Source: PALSA-1353 sp036267155 (GTDB lineage Bacteria > Planctomycetota > Phycisphaerae > Tepidisphaerales > Tepidisphaeraceae). Taken from it: a DNA stretch of 64,000 nt. Of this stretch, positions 38,534 to 48,072 are shown piece after piece; positions within the stretch are counted from its first letter, which is position 1, and every line of letters starts with the position of its first letter. The translations under genes and the position numbers were made by a program. The DNA is taken from NCBI GenBank assembly GCA_036267155.1, contig DATAWP010000031.1, forward strand, positions 1 through 64,000. The letters run 5' to 3'. A model generated the notes under the pieces. That model did no database searches, was not told the origin of the DNA, and saw nothing but the letters and a program-made list of their open reading frames with translations.

Positions 38534-40003
38534 ATGGCGAAGAGGAAGCGGTGTTGGGCGGCAGGGATGATCTTGACGGGTTTGGCCGGATCGGCGGCGC
38601 TGGCGGCCCCTTCCACGCAGCCATCGGCGATGGATCAGCAGTTGCTGGACCGGATCAATGCCCTGGAAATCGAGGTACATCAACTTAAGGCCCAGCAGCG
38701 ATCGCAACAACAACCCCAACAACAGCAAACGGGTGATGGGGCGGCGATTCTTGGGCAGATTCAATCCGATGCCGATCGGCAGAGCCAATTCCTCGATCAG
38801 GGATTGTTGACCGCCGGATATGCCAACCGGCGATTTTTCATTCAAAGTGAGGACGGCAATTTCGTATTGCGTCCGTGGGTTCACATCGAGATTCGCGACA
38901 GCACCAGTTGGCGGCAGAACTTCTTCCCGCACGGCTCGGATGATACCGAAAACGGATTTGAGATCCGGCGGGCGCGATTGGGCTTTGATGGGAATCTCTT
39001 CACGCCGGATTTCACTTATTTCATTAACTGGGCCACCAACCGCGAAAACAGCACATTGACCGTGACGAATTCCGCCGGCGCCACGGTGGGAACCACGACC
39101 TCTCCCGTGGGCGGCCTTCCGGTATTGGAAGAGGCGTGGGCGAAATACAACTTTCACGATACGCCGTGGTACATCCACGTCGGCCAGATGCACGATCCCC
39201 TGGATCACGAAAACATGGTCGGCTCGAAATACCGGGCGCCGGAAGCGTCGCTCCAGGGTGATATCTTCGGAAACACCGATACGTTCACGCAGGCGGCGAC
39301 GGTGATCTTTGATAATAAACAGCAGGTCCGCGCTGAAGCGGGCGTCACGGACGGCATTCGCGCGGCCAACACCAATTTCGAAGACTCGCCCAATAACGGC
39401 ATAGGCTACGACGGCGGCGTCGCCGGGCGCGTTGAGTGGAAACTCATGGGCAACTGGAAGGATTACGATCAGCTTACCGCTTACGGCGATAAAAAAGACC
39501 TGCTGGTTCTCGGCACCGGATACGACTATTCCTACGCCGGCGCGGGATATAACCAGCTTTCACACACCCTGGACCTGCAATACGGCAGCCCCAGCGGTCT
39601 GTTTGCTTACATTTGCTACTTCGGAAGATACACGGAGCACAACAAAGGCATCCCCGCCACGTCGGGGGTTTCGGCGTCGTTTAATTCTTCCACGCCGGAC
39701 CTCGGCAAGGATACCTATGAACCGTCGATCGACGCGGAGATTGCTTATGCTTGGGGAAATTGGGAACCGTTTGGCCGGTACGAATACATGTATCTCCGCG
39801 GAACACCCGCGGGAAGCCAGAACAACGTGACCGATCTATCGCTGGGTGTGAACTACTATTTCTACGGGCACAATCTGAAGTTCACGGGGCTGGCCACTTA
39901 TCTGCCGACGGGCATTCCGATCAACGACGACAGTTCGGACGTCCTGGTCAGCAACCGGAAGGCGGAAGTGGTGTTCATCACCCAGTTGCAGTTGTTGTTG
40001 TGA
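38534..40003 (+). CDS. OprP-like outer-membrane porin (copy 1)
   Basis: A signal peptide (MILTGLAGSAALA) and a short coiled coil with a Gln-run (LLDRINALEIEVHQLKAQQ) precede a beta-barrel of phosphate-selective-porin type. Diagnostic stretches are NGFEIRRARLGFDGNLF, EAWAKYNFHDTPWYIHVGQMHDP and LSLGVNYYFYGHNLKF, and the C-terminus ends in alternating hydrophobic residues (QLQLLL). It probably forms a trimeric anion-preferring pore. Two homologues lie at 46472 and 48073; all three share the coiled-coil-then-barrel plan. Confidence 0.87.
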   Translation: MAKRKRCWAAGMILTGLAGSAALAAPSTQPSAMDQQLLDRINALEIEVHQLKAQQRSQQQPQQQQTGDGAAILGQIQSDADRQSQFLDQGLLTAGYANRRFFIQSEDGNFVLRPWVHIEIRDSTSWRQNFFPHGSDDTENGFEIRRARLGFDGNLFTPDFTYFINWATNRENSTLTVTNSAGATVGTTTSPVGGLPVLEEAWAKYNFHDTPWYIHVGQMHDPLDHENMVGSKYRAPEASLQGDIFGNTDTFTQAATVIFDNKQQVRAEAGVTDGIRAANTNFEDSPNNGIGYDGGVAGRVEWKLMGNWKDYDQLTAYGDKKDLLVLGTGYDYSYAGAGYNQLSHTLDLQYGSPSGLFAYICYFGRYTEHNKGIPATSGVSASFNSSTPDLGKDTYEPSIDAEIAYAWGNWEPFGRYEYMYLRGTPAGSQNNVTDLSLGVNYYFYGHNLKFTGLATYLPTGIPINDDSSDVLVSNRKAEVVFITQLQLLL

Positions 40004-40023
40004 GGCGAATCAGGGCGCCGGTT

Positions 40024-41556
40024 TCATTTCTCGGGATGGTCCGGCGAGAGGATCTCGCGCACGGTTGCGACGATCGCGGGTTGCGGTTTGCGCAGCGGCG
40101 GAATCTTTTGGTATTCCTCCCACCCGCCGCCCAAACCTTTGTACAGGGAGATGAATTGCACAACCACGTCTTCCTGGGCGACGGCGTACTGGTCCTGAAG
40201 CTCGTAGAGTTGCCGTTCCGCATCCAGGACGTTCAGAAAATCCGTCAGCCCGCGATTGTAGCGCTGCTGCGCGAGATCGACCGCCCGTTGGCTGGCCGTC
40301 AGAGCATTGGCCAAGTCGCGCAGGCGCTGCTGCTGGGCATCGTATGAGCTGATCGCGTTTTCCACCTCCTCGACGGCGGCGAGGATCGTCCGCTTGTAAT
40401 TCACCAACGCCTCGTGTGTGCGAAGGTCCTCGATGCCGATCAGGGCGTCGAGCGTTCCGAAATCGAGCAGAGGCCAATACGCCGACGGACCGGCCGACCA
40501 GAGAAAGCTGTTGACCGCCGGGGTCCTGCCCAGCCCCTGCCCCTGCATCCCGATGCCTGCTGTGATGGCCACCCGGGGAAAGAGGTTTGCCGTCGCCACG
40601 CCGACTCGGGCGGTCGCCTGGGCGACTTCCCGCTCGGCTTCGCGAATATCCGGCCGGCGCCGCAGAAGGTCCACCGGAAGTCCCGGTGCGATATTTTCGG
40701 GAACCATCGGCAACCTCGCCGGCTTGGTCAACTCCGCAGCTATTTTGCCGGGATATTCGCCCAGCAAAACGGCAATTCGGCGCTGGGCGACGACAAGATC
40801 ATCGCGAAGCGGCGGAAGTGCCGATTGCAGCGTCTCTAACTGTCTCCTGGCCAGAGCCAGATCCAGTTCGTTCGTCAGGCCGCGATTGAACCGTTCCTGA
40901 ACCACATCGACCGACTGCTGCTCGATGCGGATATTGTCTTGTGCGATCGAGAGCCGTACCTGGAGATCCCGGTAATCCATGTAGGCCCGGGCCACATCGG
41001 CGACGACGGAGATCAGCACGGCATTGCGCTGATCGAGCATCGCCTGGGTTTCGTCGCCGGCGGCTTCGATCTCGCGCCGGTATCGACCGAACAAATCGAG
41101 TTCCCACCCGGCGTCGAACCCGACCACCTGGGTGATTTCCCTCAATCCGGTGGTGTTGGTGCCGGCGTTGAGCGGGCCGGAGATGCGACTCTTGGTTGAA
41201 TTCGTGCCCGACCCGCGGCCCGCCGCGCCGCTGAAATCCGCGACCGGCAGCGCGCCGCCCAGAACGACGGATTCATACGTCCGCGCTTCCTGCAACCGCG
41301 TGAGAGCGATTTCCAGATCGAGATTCGCCGCCACCGCGCGCTGCACGAGCGAATCCAATTCCGGATCCTGCAGCGATCGCCACCAACGCGCCAGGTTCAC
41401 CGGACGCGACCTTGGCATCGCCACCGCCGGGCGCGTCGTCGCGTGGGTGTCGTAGGCATCCGGTATCGTCGTCGCCGGTGTGTGATAATTCGGGCCGACC
41501 GTGCATCCCCCCAGGCAAGTTAGCACGCCCACGATCAGCGAAGCCGGGACTTTCAT
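40024..41556 (-). CDS. NodT/OprM-type outer-membrane factor lipoprotein
   Basis: A lipoprotein signal ends in LTCLGGC, followed by TVGPNYHTP, the typical start of RND outer-membrane factors. Further hallmarks are WWRSLQDPELDSLV, LPVDLLRRRPDIREAEREVA and the helical-barrel repeats. Length is 510 residues. It is the last gene of a three-gene RND operon and its start overlaps the adaptor stop by 4 bases. Confidence 0.94.
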   Translation of the reverse strand: MKVPASLIVGVLTCLGGCTVGPNYHTPATTIPDAYDTHATTRPAVAMPRSRPVNLARWWRSLQDPELDSLVQRAVAANLDLEIALTRLQEARTYESVVLGGALPVADFSGAAGRGSGTNSTKSRISGPLNAGTNTTGLREITQVVGFDAGWELDLFGRYRREIEAAGDETQAMLDQRNAVLISVVADVARAYMDYRDLQVRLSIAQDNIRIEQQSVDVVQERFNRGLTNELDLALARRQLETLQSALPPLRDDLVVAQRRIAVLLGEYPGKIAAELTKPARLPMVPENIAPGLPVDLLRRRPDIREAEREVAQATARVGVATANLFPRVAITAGIGMQGQGLGRTPAVNSFLWSAGPSAYWPLLDFGTLDALIGIEDLRTHEALVNYKRTILAAVEEVENAISSYDAQQQRLRDLANALTASQRAVDLAQQRYNRGLTDFLNVLDAERQLYELQDQYAVAQEDVVVQFISLYKGLGGGWEEYQKIPPLRKPQPAIVATVREILSPDHPEK

Positions 41557-42872
41557 CGTCCACCCGCCGCCGATGAGACAAGGCTTGCCGAACGTCTCGC
41601 TGGCGTCGGCGGCGCTTCCGCCACCGATTTGTCATCACCGTGGACCGTCACCCGCTCGCCGTCGGATATTTGACTGCTGAGGTTCAGCACAACCCGGTCG
41701 CCCGCGGACAGCCCCGAGCCGATCTCGACATAATCCCCTTCGTCCACGGCGATGCGCACGTCGTGAAAGCTTACTTTTCCATCATTATCCACCACGGCAA
41801 CCTGCGGCCCCGCGGAACTGAATACCATCGCGCTGGCCGGAACCTCCAGGGCCTTCACGTGCTTGAGTTGCAAAGCGACTTCCACATACATACCCGGCAC
41901 CAGGACCAGCTTGGGATTGGGAATATCAACCTCGACGCGCAGCGTCCGCGACGACGGATCAATCGACCGCGAGGTGCGTGCGATCTTTCCTTCGAACTTC
42001 TGGTTTGGGAACTCGTTGGAACTCGCCACGGCCAGGGCGGCCATGTCCAGGCTGCCGGCCACTGCCTGCGGCACATCCACGAACACGCGGATTTTGTCGG
42101 TCTGGGCGATGTTGTAGACCGGCGTGGTGTTGCTGGTGCTGCCGGCGGTCACCAGATCGCCGATGTCGATTCGGCGTTTGGTAATCACGCCGTCGAACGG
42201 AGCCGTCACCTGTTTGAAATTTTCCAGGTCCGTCAGTTGATCAACATCCGCGCGGTCGGCGTTCACCTGGGCCTTGGCGGCATTTACGCGGGCGGCGCTG
42301 CTGCTGTATTCCGCTTCCTTCTCCTCCCGTTCCTGTTCCGAGACCACGCCTTTGGGAGAATCACGCCAACGTTCGTACGTCTTCTTGGCAAAATCCGCGT
42401 TCGCGTCCATGACCGCGACTTCGGCCTGGGAAACGGCCAGTTTTTGCTGCGCAGCAATCAGTTGCTGATCCAGTTCGGGTGTGTCGATCGTGGCCAAAAC
42501 CTGTCCTTTGTGCACGTAGTCGCCCATATCGCTGAACCATTTGGCGACGTAACCGTTCACGCGGACATAGATGGCGCTTTGATACCAGCCGCGCGTTTCC
42601 CCGGGCAACGACAAAGATTCGGTGGGGGGAGCGTAGCTTGCGCTGGCGACATCGACGACCGGCGCCGCATCGACCGACGCGGCGGTCTCGGCGGCCAGCT
42701 CCCGGGTATCGCGGCTCCGATGCCGCTGCACGATGAAAAAGCCGATGCACAAGCCCGCGGCGATGAGCAGCGCCGAGATCGCCAGCGTGAATCCGGTGGT
42801 CATGGAAGCCGTCGCAGACGCGGGTTGCGGGGGATGAATGTCATTCGATTGCAAAGGCGCCTCCCTTTTCAA
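41553..42872 (-). CDS. RND periplasmic adaptor (HlyD/MFP family)
   Basis: After a transmembrane anchor (LAISALLIAAGLCIGFFIV), the protein has the lipoyl half YVRVNGYVAKWFSDMGDYVHKG, a coiled coil, the return half VTAPFDGVITKRRIDIGDLV, and beta-barrel and membrane-proximal domains (FEGKIARTSRSIDPSSRTLRVEV). It bridges the RND pump and the outer-membrane factor. The ATG at 42872 lies within the 3' end of the pump gene (32-base overlap); an ATG at 42803 right before the anchor is an alternative. Confidence 0.92.
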   Translation of the reverse strand: MKREAPLQSNDIHPPQPASATASMTTGFTLAISALLIAAGLCIGFFIVQRHRSRDTRELAAETAASVDAAPVVDVASASYAPPTESLSLPGETRGWYQSAIYVRVNGYVAKWFSDMGDYVHKGQVLATIDTPELDQQLIAAQQKLAVSQAEVAVMDANADFAKKTYERWRDSPKGVVSEQEREEKEAEYSSSAARVNAAKAQVNADRADVDQLTDLENFKQVTAPFDGVITKRRIDIGDLVTAGSTSNTTPVYNIAQTDKIRVFVDVPQAVAGSLDMAALAVASSNEFPNQKFEGKIARTSRSIDPSSRTLRVEVDIPNPKLVLVPGMYVEVALQLKHVKALEVPASAMVFSSAGPQVAVVDNDGKVSFHDVRIAVDEGDYVEIGSGLSAGDRVVLNLSSQISDGERVTVHGDDKSVAEAPPTPARRSASLVSSAAGGR

Positions 42873-45800
42873 ACTTCGGTTGGGCGGTGTGGGGAGCGGT
42901 GTGCCGGCTCAGAAGCCGGAACATCGACGGAACGAAAACCAGCGTGGCGAACGTGGCGAACAGAAGACCGCCGATCACGGCCCGGGCCAGCGGAGCGTTT
43001 TGTTCGCCGCCCTCGCCGACGCCCAATGCCATCGGAATCATCCCCAGAATCATCGCCCCCGCCGTCATCAGAACGGGCCGCAGACGTGTAAATCCAGCGG
43101 TCGCCGCCGCGGCGGCTTTGTCATCACCCGCGTCGATGCGGTCGTTGGCGAACGTGACAACGAGAATGCTGTTGGCGGTCGCCAATCCGATGCACATCAG
43201 GGTTCCCATCAGCGCCGGCACGCTGATATGCGTGCCGGTGAAATAAAGCATCCACATCACGCCCGCCAGCGCGAACGGCGCCGCCAGCAGCACGATCAAC
43301 GGATCGAGCCAGCTCTGAAACTGGATGACCATCAGCAGATAAACCAGGACGACGGCCAGCCCCATTCCGCCAAAAAGACCGTCAAAACTCTCCTGCATCG
43401 TTTGGATCTGTCCGGAAAGTTGGACGTGAATCCCGGTGCTGGCGGCGGGTGCGTCCGCGGCAATCACCCGGTTCAGGTCGTGCGCGATCCCACCGAGGTC
43501 CCGGCTCTGCGGATTGGCTTGCACGTCAAATACCGGGCGGATGTTCAATTCCGAGAGAATCATCGGTACGGTGCCGCGATGCACCTTCGCCACGTTCATC
43601 AGCAGTTGCTGCTTGGTCGAATCGTTCCGTGCCACCGGCACCGACAGCAGCGACGGAAGTGAATCGACCCGATACTGCGGCGTCTGCACCAGCAGCGGAT
43701 AGGTGACGTTGTTCTTCGGATTCACCCAGAAATTCGGCGACACCATCGCGCTGGAACTCAGCGCTACCAGAACGCTGTTGGAAACGTCGCGCTGCGACAT
43801 GCCCATCTGATCCGCCATCGTGCGATCGACGTCGACTTTCAGCGCCGGCGCGTCGGGGACCTGGAAGATATGGGCGTCGACGATGCCGGGCACCGCGCGG
43901 ATGTCCCGCATCAGTTTCACCGCCGCGGCGTAATCGGCGCTGCTGGATGGTCCGCTGACGCGAATGTCGATCGGAGCGGCCTGGCCGAAATTCAACACCT
44001 GATTCACCATGTCCGCCGGCTGGAAAAAAAACGTGAGTTGCGGGAACAGCTTGGGAAGCTGCCGCCGTAATTCCTTCATGTGCTGAGCGGTGGGCGTATG
44101 GCCGTGCTTGAGGGAAATGAGAATCTCGCCATCCATGGGTCCGACCGTCGCCGAATCGCTGAGGGCGATGTTGATGCCGCTGTACGGAAGACCGATGTTG
44201 TCCAGGATCACGTCGATCTGGTTGTTTCCCACGATGCGGCGAATCGCGGATTCCACCCGCGAGAAATAAGCCTGGGTTCGCTCGATCCGCGTGCCGGGCG
44301 GGGCGCGCACGTGCAGGCGCATCTGGCCGGCGTCGATCTGCGGGAAGAAATTCTCGCCCAGACGCGGGAATAGGAAACACGATGCCGCCATCAACGCCAG
44401 AAAAAATGCGACCGTCGGCACGGGACGCGCCACGCACCAGATGACGGTGGTGCGATACGCATCGCGAAACTTGTTGAAGCCATCGTCGAACCCGCGGTGG
44501 ATCAACCGCAAAGGATTCCGCGTCTTGCGATGCCTGTGACCCCGACCCCGCTCGTGATCCTGATGCGACGCCATGTGTGAACGCAACAGGTATTTGAACA
44601 GCACCGGCACCAGCGTGAACGACAACGCCAAACTCGCGAGCAGCGAGATGCACACCGACATCGCCAGCGGCGAAAAGAGATACTTGGCCGTCCCCTGCAA
44701 CAGGAAGATCGGCACGAAAACGATGCAGATCGCCAGCGTCGAAAGCAGCGTCGGCACGGCGACCTCGGCGGCGCCGTGCAGAATCCCCGGCTCCAGGTGC
44801 TTCCTCAGCTCGGACAGATGCCGTTCGATGTTTTCGATCACCACGGTGGAGTTATCCACCAGAATTCCCACCGCCAGCGCGAATCCGCCGAGCGTCATCG
44901 TATTGAGCGTCTGCCCGGCGCAGTACATGACGAGAATGGCGGCCACAATGGACAGGGGGATCGACGCCACGATGATGAGCGTCAGTCGCCAGTTGCCCAG
45001 AAACAGCAGGATCATGAGTGCCGTCAGCCCCGCGGCCATCATCCCGCCCATGATGACGCTGTCCAGGGAGGCTTTTACATAGATGGACTGGTCGAACAGC
45101 GCCTTGATCGACATTCCCCTGGGAAGGAGTCGCTCGATGTCGGGCAAGGCGTTGCGGACGCCGTTGATGACCGCCAGAGTCGAGACGCCGCCGGTCTTGC
45201 GGATGGTCATCAGCGCGGCCGGGCTGCCGTTCTGACTGACCGAATTGGTCTGAACCACGGAGCCGTCGCGGACATGAGCCACGTCGCGAAGAAATACGGT
45301 GGCGTCTCCGATCGTCTTGACGGGAAAACCGTTCAGCGCCTCGACGGTGTCGGTACTATTGTTGAGGGGGATCTGGTAATCGATTGCGCCGATCTTAGCG
45401 TCGCCAGAGGGGGCCTGAAGATTCTGGTTGCTCAGGGCGTTGACGACGTCGTCGGGCGTCACGCCCCGTGCCCGCATCGCATCCATGTTCAGATCGACCA
45501 TGATGACCCGCGTCTTGCCGCCATAGGGATACGGAACCTGCGCCCCATGAACGACGGCCAGGTCGGGCCGGAGAACCTGCTGCCCGAAATCGCTCATCCG
45601 CTCGGTTGGCAGAAACCGGCTGGAGATGCCCAACTGAATCACCGGCACGTCGGTCGCCCCGTAGCGGATGATCAGCGGCGGCGTGATGTTGCGCGGCATG
45701 CTCTTCAGCACGGTCTGCGCGCAGCTGGAAAGCTGAGAAACCGCCCGGCTCACGTCCGCCCCTTGATGCAGATAAACCTTGATGACGCCAACTCCGTCGT

Positions 45801-46056
45801 AACTGTTGGCTTCGATGCGCGAAATGTCGTCCACCAGCGACGCCATCTGGCGCTCGTGCTTGACCAGAATACGGTCCTGGATTTCCTGGGCGCTCATGCC
45901 GCTGTAGGTCCAGACTACGCTGACCACGGGAATGTCGATCTCGGGAAAAATGTCGACCGGCATCCGCAGCGCCGCCCCGATCCCCAACAGACAGACCACA
46001 ATCACCGCCGCGAAAACGGTGTACGGACGTTTCAAAACAAACGCGACGATGGACAT
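42841..46056 (-). CDS. RND efflux pump inner-membrane transporter
   Basis: The 1071-residue proton-driven pump has the RND plan: twelve helices in two related halves with two large periplasmic loops. It begins with FVLKRPYTVFAAVIVVCLLG and DIFPEIDIPVVSVVWTYSGMS. The fourth-helix motif is GGFALAVGILVDNSTVVIENIERH, an Asp-Asn version of the Asp-Asp proton-relay pair that many HAE pumps share. Near the end SILVVTFANDRID and VLMTAGAMILGMIPMALG are typical. Substrates are probably hydrophobic toxic compounds; metal-pump motifs are absent. It heads the operon and diverges from the porin gene at 46472. Confidence 0.93.
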   Translation of the reverse strand: MSIVAFVLKRPYTVFAAVIVVCLLGIGAALRMPVDIFPEIDIPVVSVVWTYSGMSAQEIQDRILVKHERQMASLVDDISRIEANSYDGVGVIKVYLHQGADVSRAVSQLSSCAQTVLKSMPRNITPPLIIRYGATDVPVIQLGISSRFLPTERMSDFGQQVLRPDLAVVHGAQVPYPYGGKTRVIMVDLNMDAMRARGVTPDDVVNALSNQNLQAPSGDAKIGAIDYQIPLNNSTDTVEALNGFPVKTIGDATVFLRDVAHVRDGSVVQTNSVSQNGSPAALMTIRKTGGVSTLAVINGVRNALPDIERLLPRGMSIKALFDQSIYVKASLDSVIMGGMMAAGLTALMILLFLGNWRLTLIIVASIPLSIVAAILVMYCAGQTLNTMTLGGFALAVGILVDNSTVVIENIERHLSELRKHLEPGILHGAAEVAVPTLLSTLAICIVFVPIFLLQGTAKYLFSPLAMSVCISLLASLALSFTLVPVLFKYLLRSHMASHQDHERGRGHRHRKTRNPLRLIHRGFDDGFNKFRDAYRTTVIWCVARPVPTVAFFLALMAASCFLFPRLGENFFPQIDAGQMRLHVRAPPGTRIERTQAYFSRVESAIRRIVGNNQIDVILDNIGLPYSGINIALSDSATVGPMDGEILISLKHGHTPTAQHMKELRRQLPKLFPQLTFFFQPADMVNQVLNFGQAAPIDIRVSGPSSSADYAAAVKLMRDIRAVPGIVDAHIFQVPDAPALKVDVDRTMADQMGMSQRDVSNSVLVALSSSAMVSPNFWVNPKNNVTYPLLVQTPQYRVDSLPSLLSVPVARNDSTKQQLLMNVAKVHRGTVPMILSELNIRPVFDVQANPQSRDLGGIAHDLNRVIAADAPAASTGIHVQLSGQIQTMQESFDGLFGGMGLAVVLVYLLMVIQFQSWLDPLIVLLAAPFALAGVMWMLYFTGTHISVPALMGTLMCIGLATANSILVVTFANDRIDAGDDKAAAAATAGFTRLRPVLMTAGAMILGMIPMALGVGEGGEQNAPLARAVIGGLLFATFATLVFVPSMFRLLSRHTAPHTAQPKFEKGGAFAIE

Positions 46057-46471
46057 CGAAAAAAAACTACTCCGGTCGGGACAGGAAGCAATTCCTGACT
46101 TGCGTAGTCCTCATTCTGCTAAATCACTATGACTGCTGTGGCGGCTTAACCTGAACGCCCCTTCATGACATATCCAAAAAAGAGGGAAGAACTATTTTAA
46201 TTTATCCTGCATTTCGGAATTAGTTGCAAATATTCTGAACTAAATTCTGTCGCTAGTTATTGCAAACAATAAACTTGCATAATTTCCTATATAATTACAA
46301 TGAAATTACCTAAGCCCCCTGCCCCGAACAAAATAAGCCCTTGACTTCTGTTCAGAATTCTATATATCTACTACTCCGATAGGAAAGGAATGAGTTAAAA
46401 AAGGGTTTAAATGTGCATGTCCGCAGAGGTGCGGATTACAGACTAACCCCCCCTGCCAGGAGAACGAAGCA
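46057..46471. other. AT-rich divergent regulatory region
   Basis: This 415-base gap separates the divergent RND operon and a porin gene. It is clearly more AT-rich than the genes around it and contains no credible gene. It holds the promoter at 46341-46368. It also has ATTCTGAAC near 46233-46242 and its reverse complement GTTCAGAAT near 46349-46358, a possible paired operator. Confidence 0.6.
46341..46368 (+). promoter_or_regulatory. Probable sigma-70 promoter for the porin gene
   Basis: TTGACT at 46341-46346 is one base from the -35 consensus. TATATC at 46363-46368 is a plausible -10 box at 16-base spacing. The transcript would have a leader of about 100 bases before the ATG at 46472, which follows a good AGGAG ribosome-binding site. 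Confidence 0.5.
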
Positions 46472-47959
46472 ATGAGTCGTCAATTCGCTTTTAGAGGCGC
46501 ATCCGCCTCGGAAATAGTTGTAAACAGTATAGTCGAAATACATGTGTGGCGGCTCGGCAAATCCATCGCCGCCGTCGCCGCGTTGGGATTGTTTCTCGGC
46601 GTCTCCCGCGCCGGCGCTGATGCCACCGCCCAGCCCGACTCCGTCCAGCGGGACAACACCGAGCTGAGAGGCGAGGTCAATCAGCTCAAGGACAAAGTCG
46701 ATCGGCTCGAGGCCAATCAACAGCGGGTCCCAGTGACGCAGCCGGTCTATAATCCAAACACCAACCAATCGTCGTTTAATGCCTTTCGCTTCACCAGTGG
46801 ATACGATCCAGCCGTCGGTTTCGTCATTCGCAGTGATGACAATCTCTTCTCACTGCATCCCGGCATAGTGCTGGATTTCCGTAATATGACCGACTACCGC
46901 ACGGAGTTGTCTCCTACCAGCGGCAGCGTCGTCTCCTCGCCCCGCTACGAAACCGAAAATGGATTCGATCTCACCCGGGCTCGTTTGACCTTCGACGGGC
47001 ACCTCGGCCAAAACGTCACCTATTTCGTGCAGTTCCAGGACGACCAGGGCGCATCAGTCGGCCTGCTGGATGCGTACTGGGCTTATCACTTCGGCGACAG
47101 TCCCTGGGCGCTGAAGGTCGGCCAATTTAAAGACCCCATCTGGCACGAGCGAAATTTGAGCGAGGCGGATTTGCTGGCCGTGGACCGCTCGGTGACGGAA
47201 TCGCTGCTGGGCGGCGGGCAAACCAGCCGCGTGCAGGGCATTGCACTGATGTACGATCAGGATCGTTTGCGAAACCAGTTCGTGTTACACGATGGGTTCA
47301 ACAGTCTCAACACCCCTTTCTATGACGCGGGCGGTTTGGGCGCCGGGGTGGGCGGCGGCGCAGGCGTGACGCCGACCGACTACGGCATAAGCGATCGCGC
47401 GGAATGGTTGGCCATCGGTAATCGCACGCCCGATTTCAATCCGTACACCGAATACGACCGCCAATTCACCGCACTTGGCGACAAGCAGGACATCCTGGTC
47501 TTCGGCGGCGGCGCGGATTTTTCCCAAGCGGGCGCCAATAGCGTTTTCTTTCACACAATAGACGTTCAGTATGACGCCACCGGCGGATTTTCGGCGTACG
47601 CCGCATATCTGGCGTCCTATCGCAACCTGGCCGAGAACCAAGGAGTGGCCAAGGGATTCTATTACGATCCGGGCTTGGTTGTTCAAGCGGCGTATCTCCT
47701 GACGCCAAAAATCGAACCGTTCGCCCGATACGACTACAGTTACCTGCCCCGGGGATCGACGACCAATCTGATCACCGGCGAGGTGCAGGAAATCACCATC
47801 GGAGCTAATTACTATCTCTACAAGCAAAACCTCAAGTTCACGCTTGACGCATCGTATCTGCCTAACGGTGCTCCGAGCGATCAAACTCCCCAGGGCATAC
47901 TCAAGGACAGCGGCCACAACGAAATCGTCGTTCGGGCGCAGTTTCAGCTTGCGCTCTAA
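46472..47959 (+). CDS. OprP-like outer-membrane porin (copy 2)
   Basis: The barrel signatures are NGFDLTRARLTFDGHLG, DAYWAYHFGDSPWALKVGQFKDP and ITIGANYYLYKQNLKFTL, as in the copy at 38534. The N-terminus differs: about 24 polar residues precede the signal helix (WRLGKSIAAVAALGLFLGVSRAGA), then a short coiled coil (ELRGEVNQLKDKVDRLE). The ATG at 46472 has a strong AGGAG site, so the extension looks real, though a GTG at 46544 would give an ordinary signal peptide. Expression is probably driven by the promoter at 46341. Confidence 0.86.
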   Translation: MSRQFAFRGASASEIVVNSIVEIHVWRLGKSIAAVAALGLFLGVSRAGADATAQPDSVQRDNTELRGEVNQLKDKVDRLEANQQRVPVTQPVYNPNTNQSSFNAFRFTSGYDPAVGFVIRSDDNLFSLHPGIVLDFRNMTDYRTELSPTSGSVVSSPRYETENGFDLTRARLTFDGHLGQNVTYFVQFQDDQGASVGLLDAYWAYHFGDSPWALKVGQFKDPIWHERNLSEADLLAVDRSVTESLLGGGQTSRVQGIALMYDQDRLRNQFVLHDGFNSLNTPFYDAGGLGAGVGGGAGVTPTDYGISDRAEWLAIGNRTPDFNPYTEYDRQFTALGDKQDILVFGGGADFSQAGANSVFFHTIDVQYDATGGFSAYAAYLASYRNLAENQGVAKGFYYDPGLVVQAAYLLTPKIEPFARYDYSYLPRGSTTNLITGEVQEITIGANYYLYKQNLKFTLDASYLPNGAPSDQTPQGILKDSGHNEIVVRAQFQLAL

Positions 47960-48006
47960 AATCAATACTGCCAGCCGTGGGAAAGCGAAACGGGTCATCG
48001 GCAATG

Positions 48007-48035
48007 GCGCTTATGGCGAGCCTCCGCCATAGCGC
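48007..48035. terminator. Hairpin between convergent porin genes
   Basis: GCGCTTATGGCG (48007-48018) pairs with CGCCATAGCGC (48025-48035) with one bulged base and a short loop. It lies in the 113-base gap where two porin genes converge and may end transcription from both sides. No U-run is obvious. Confidence 0.5.
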
Positions 48036-48072
48036 ATTCAGACGATCTTGTGCTATAGCCGCAGCTTGAGTT

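Noticed and set aside
44776..46098. 440-codon open frame opposite the RND pump
   Set aside because: Composition is His/Asp/Arg-rich shadow sequence, and the pump gene is certain.
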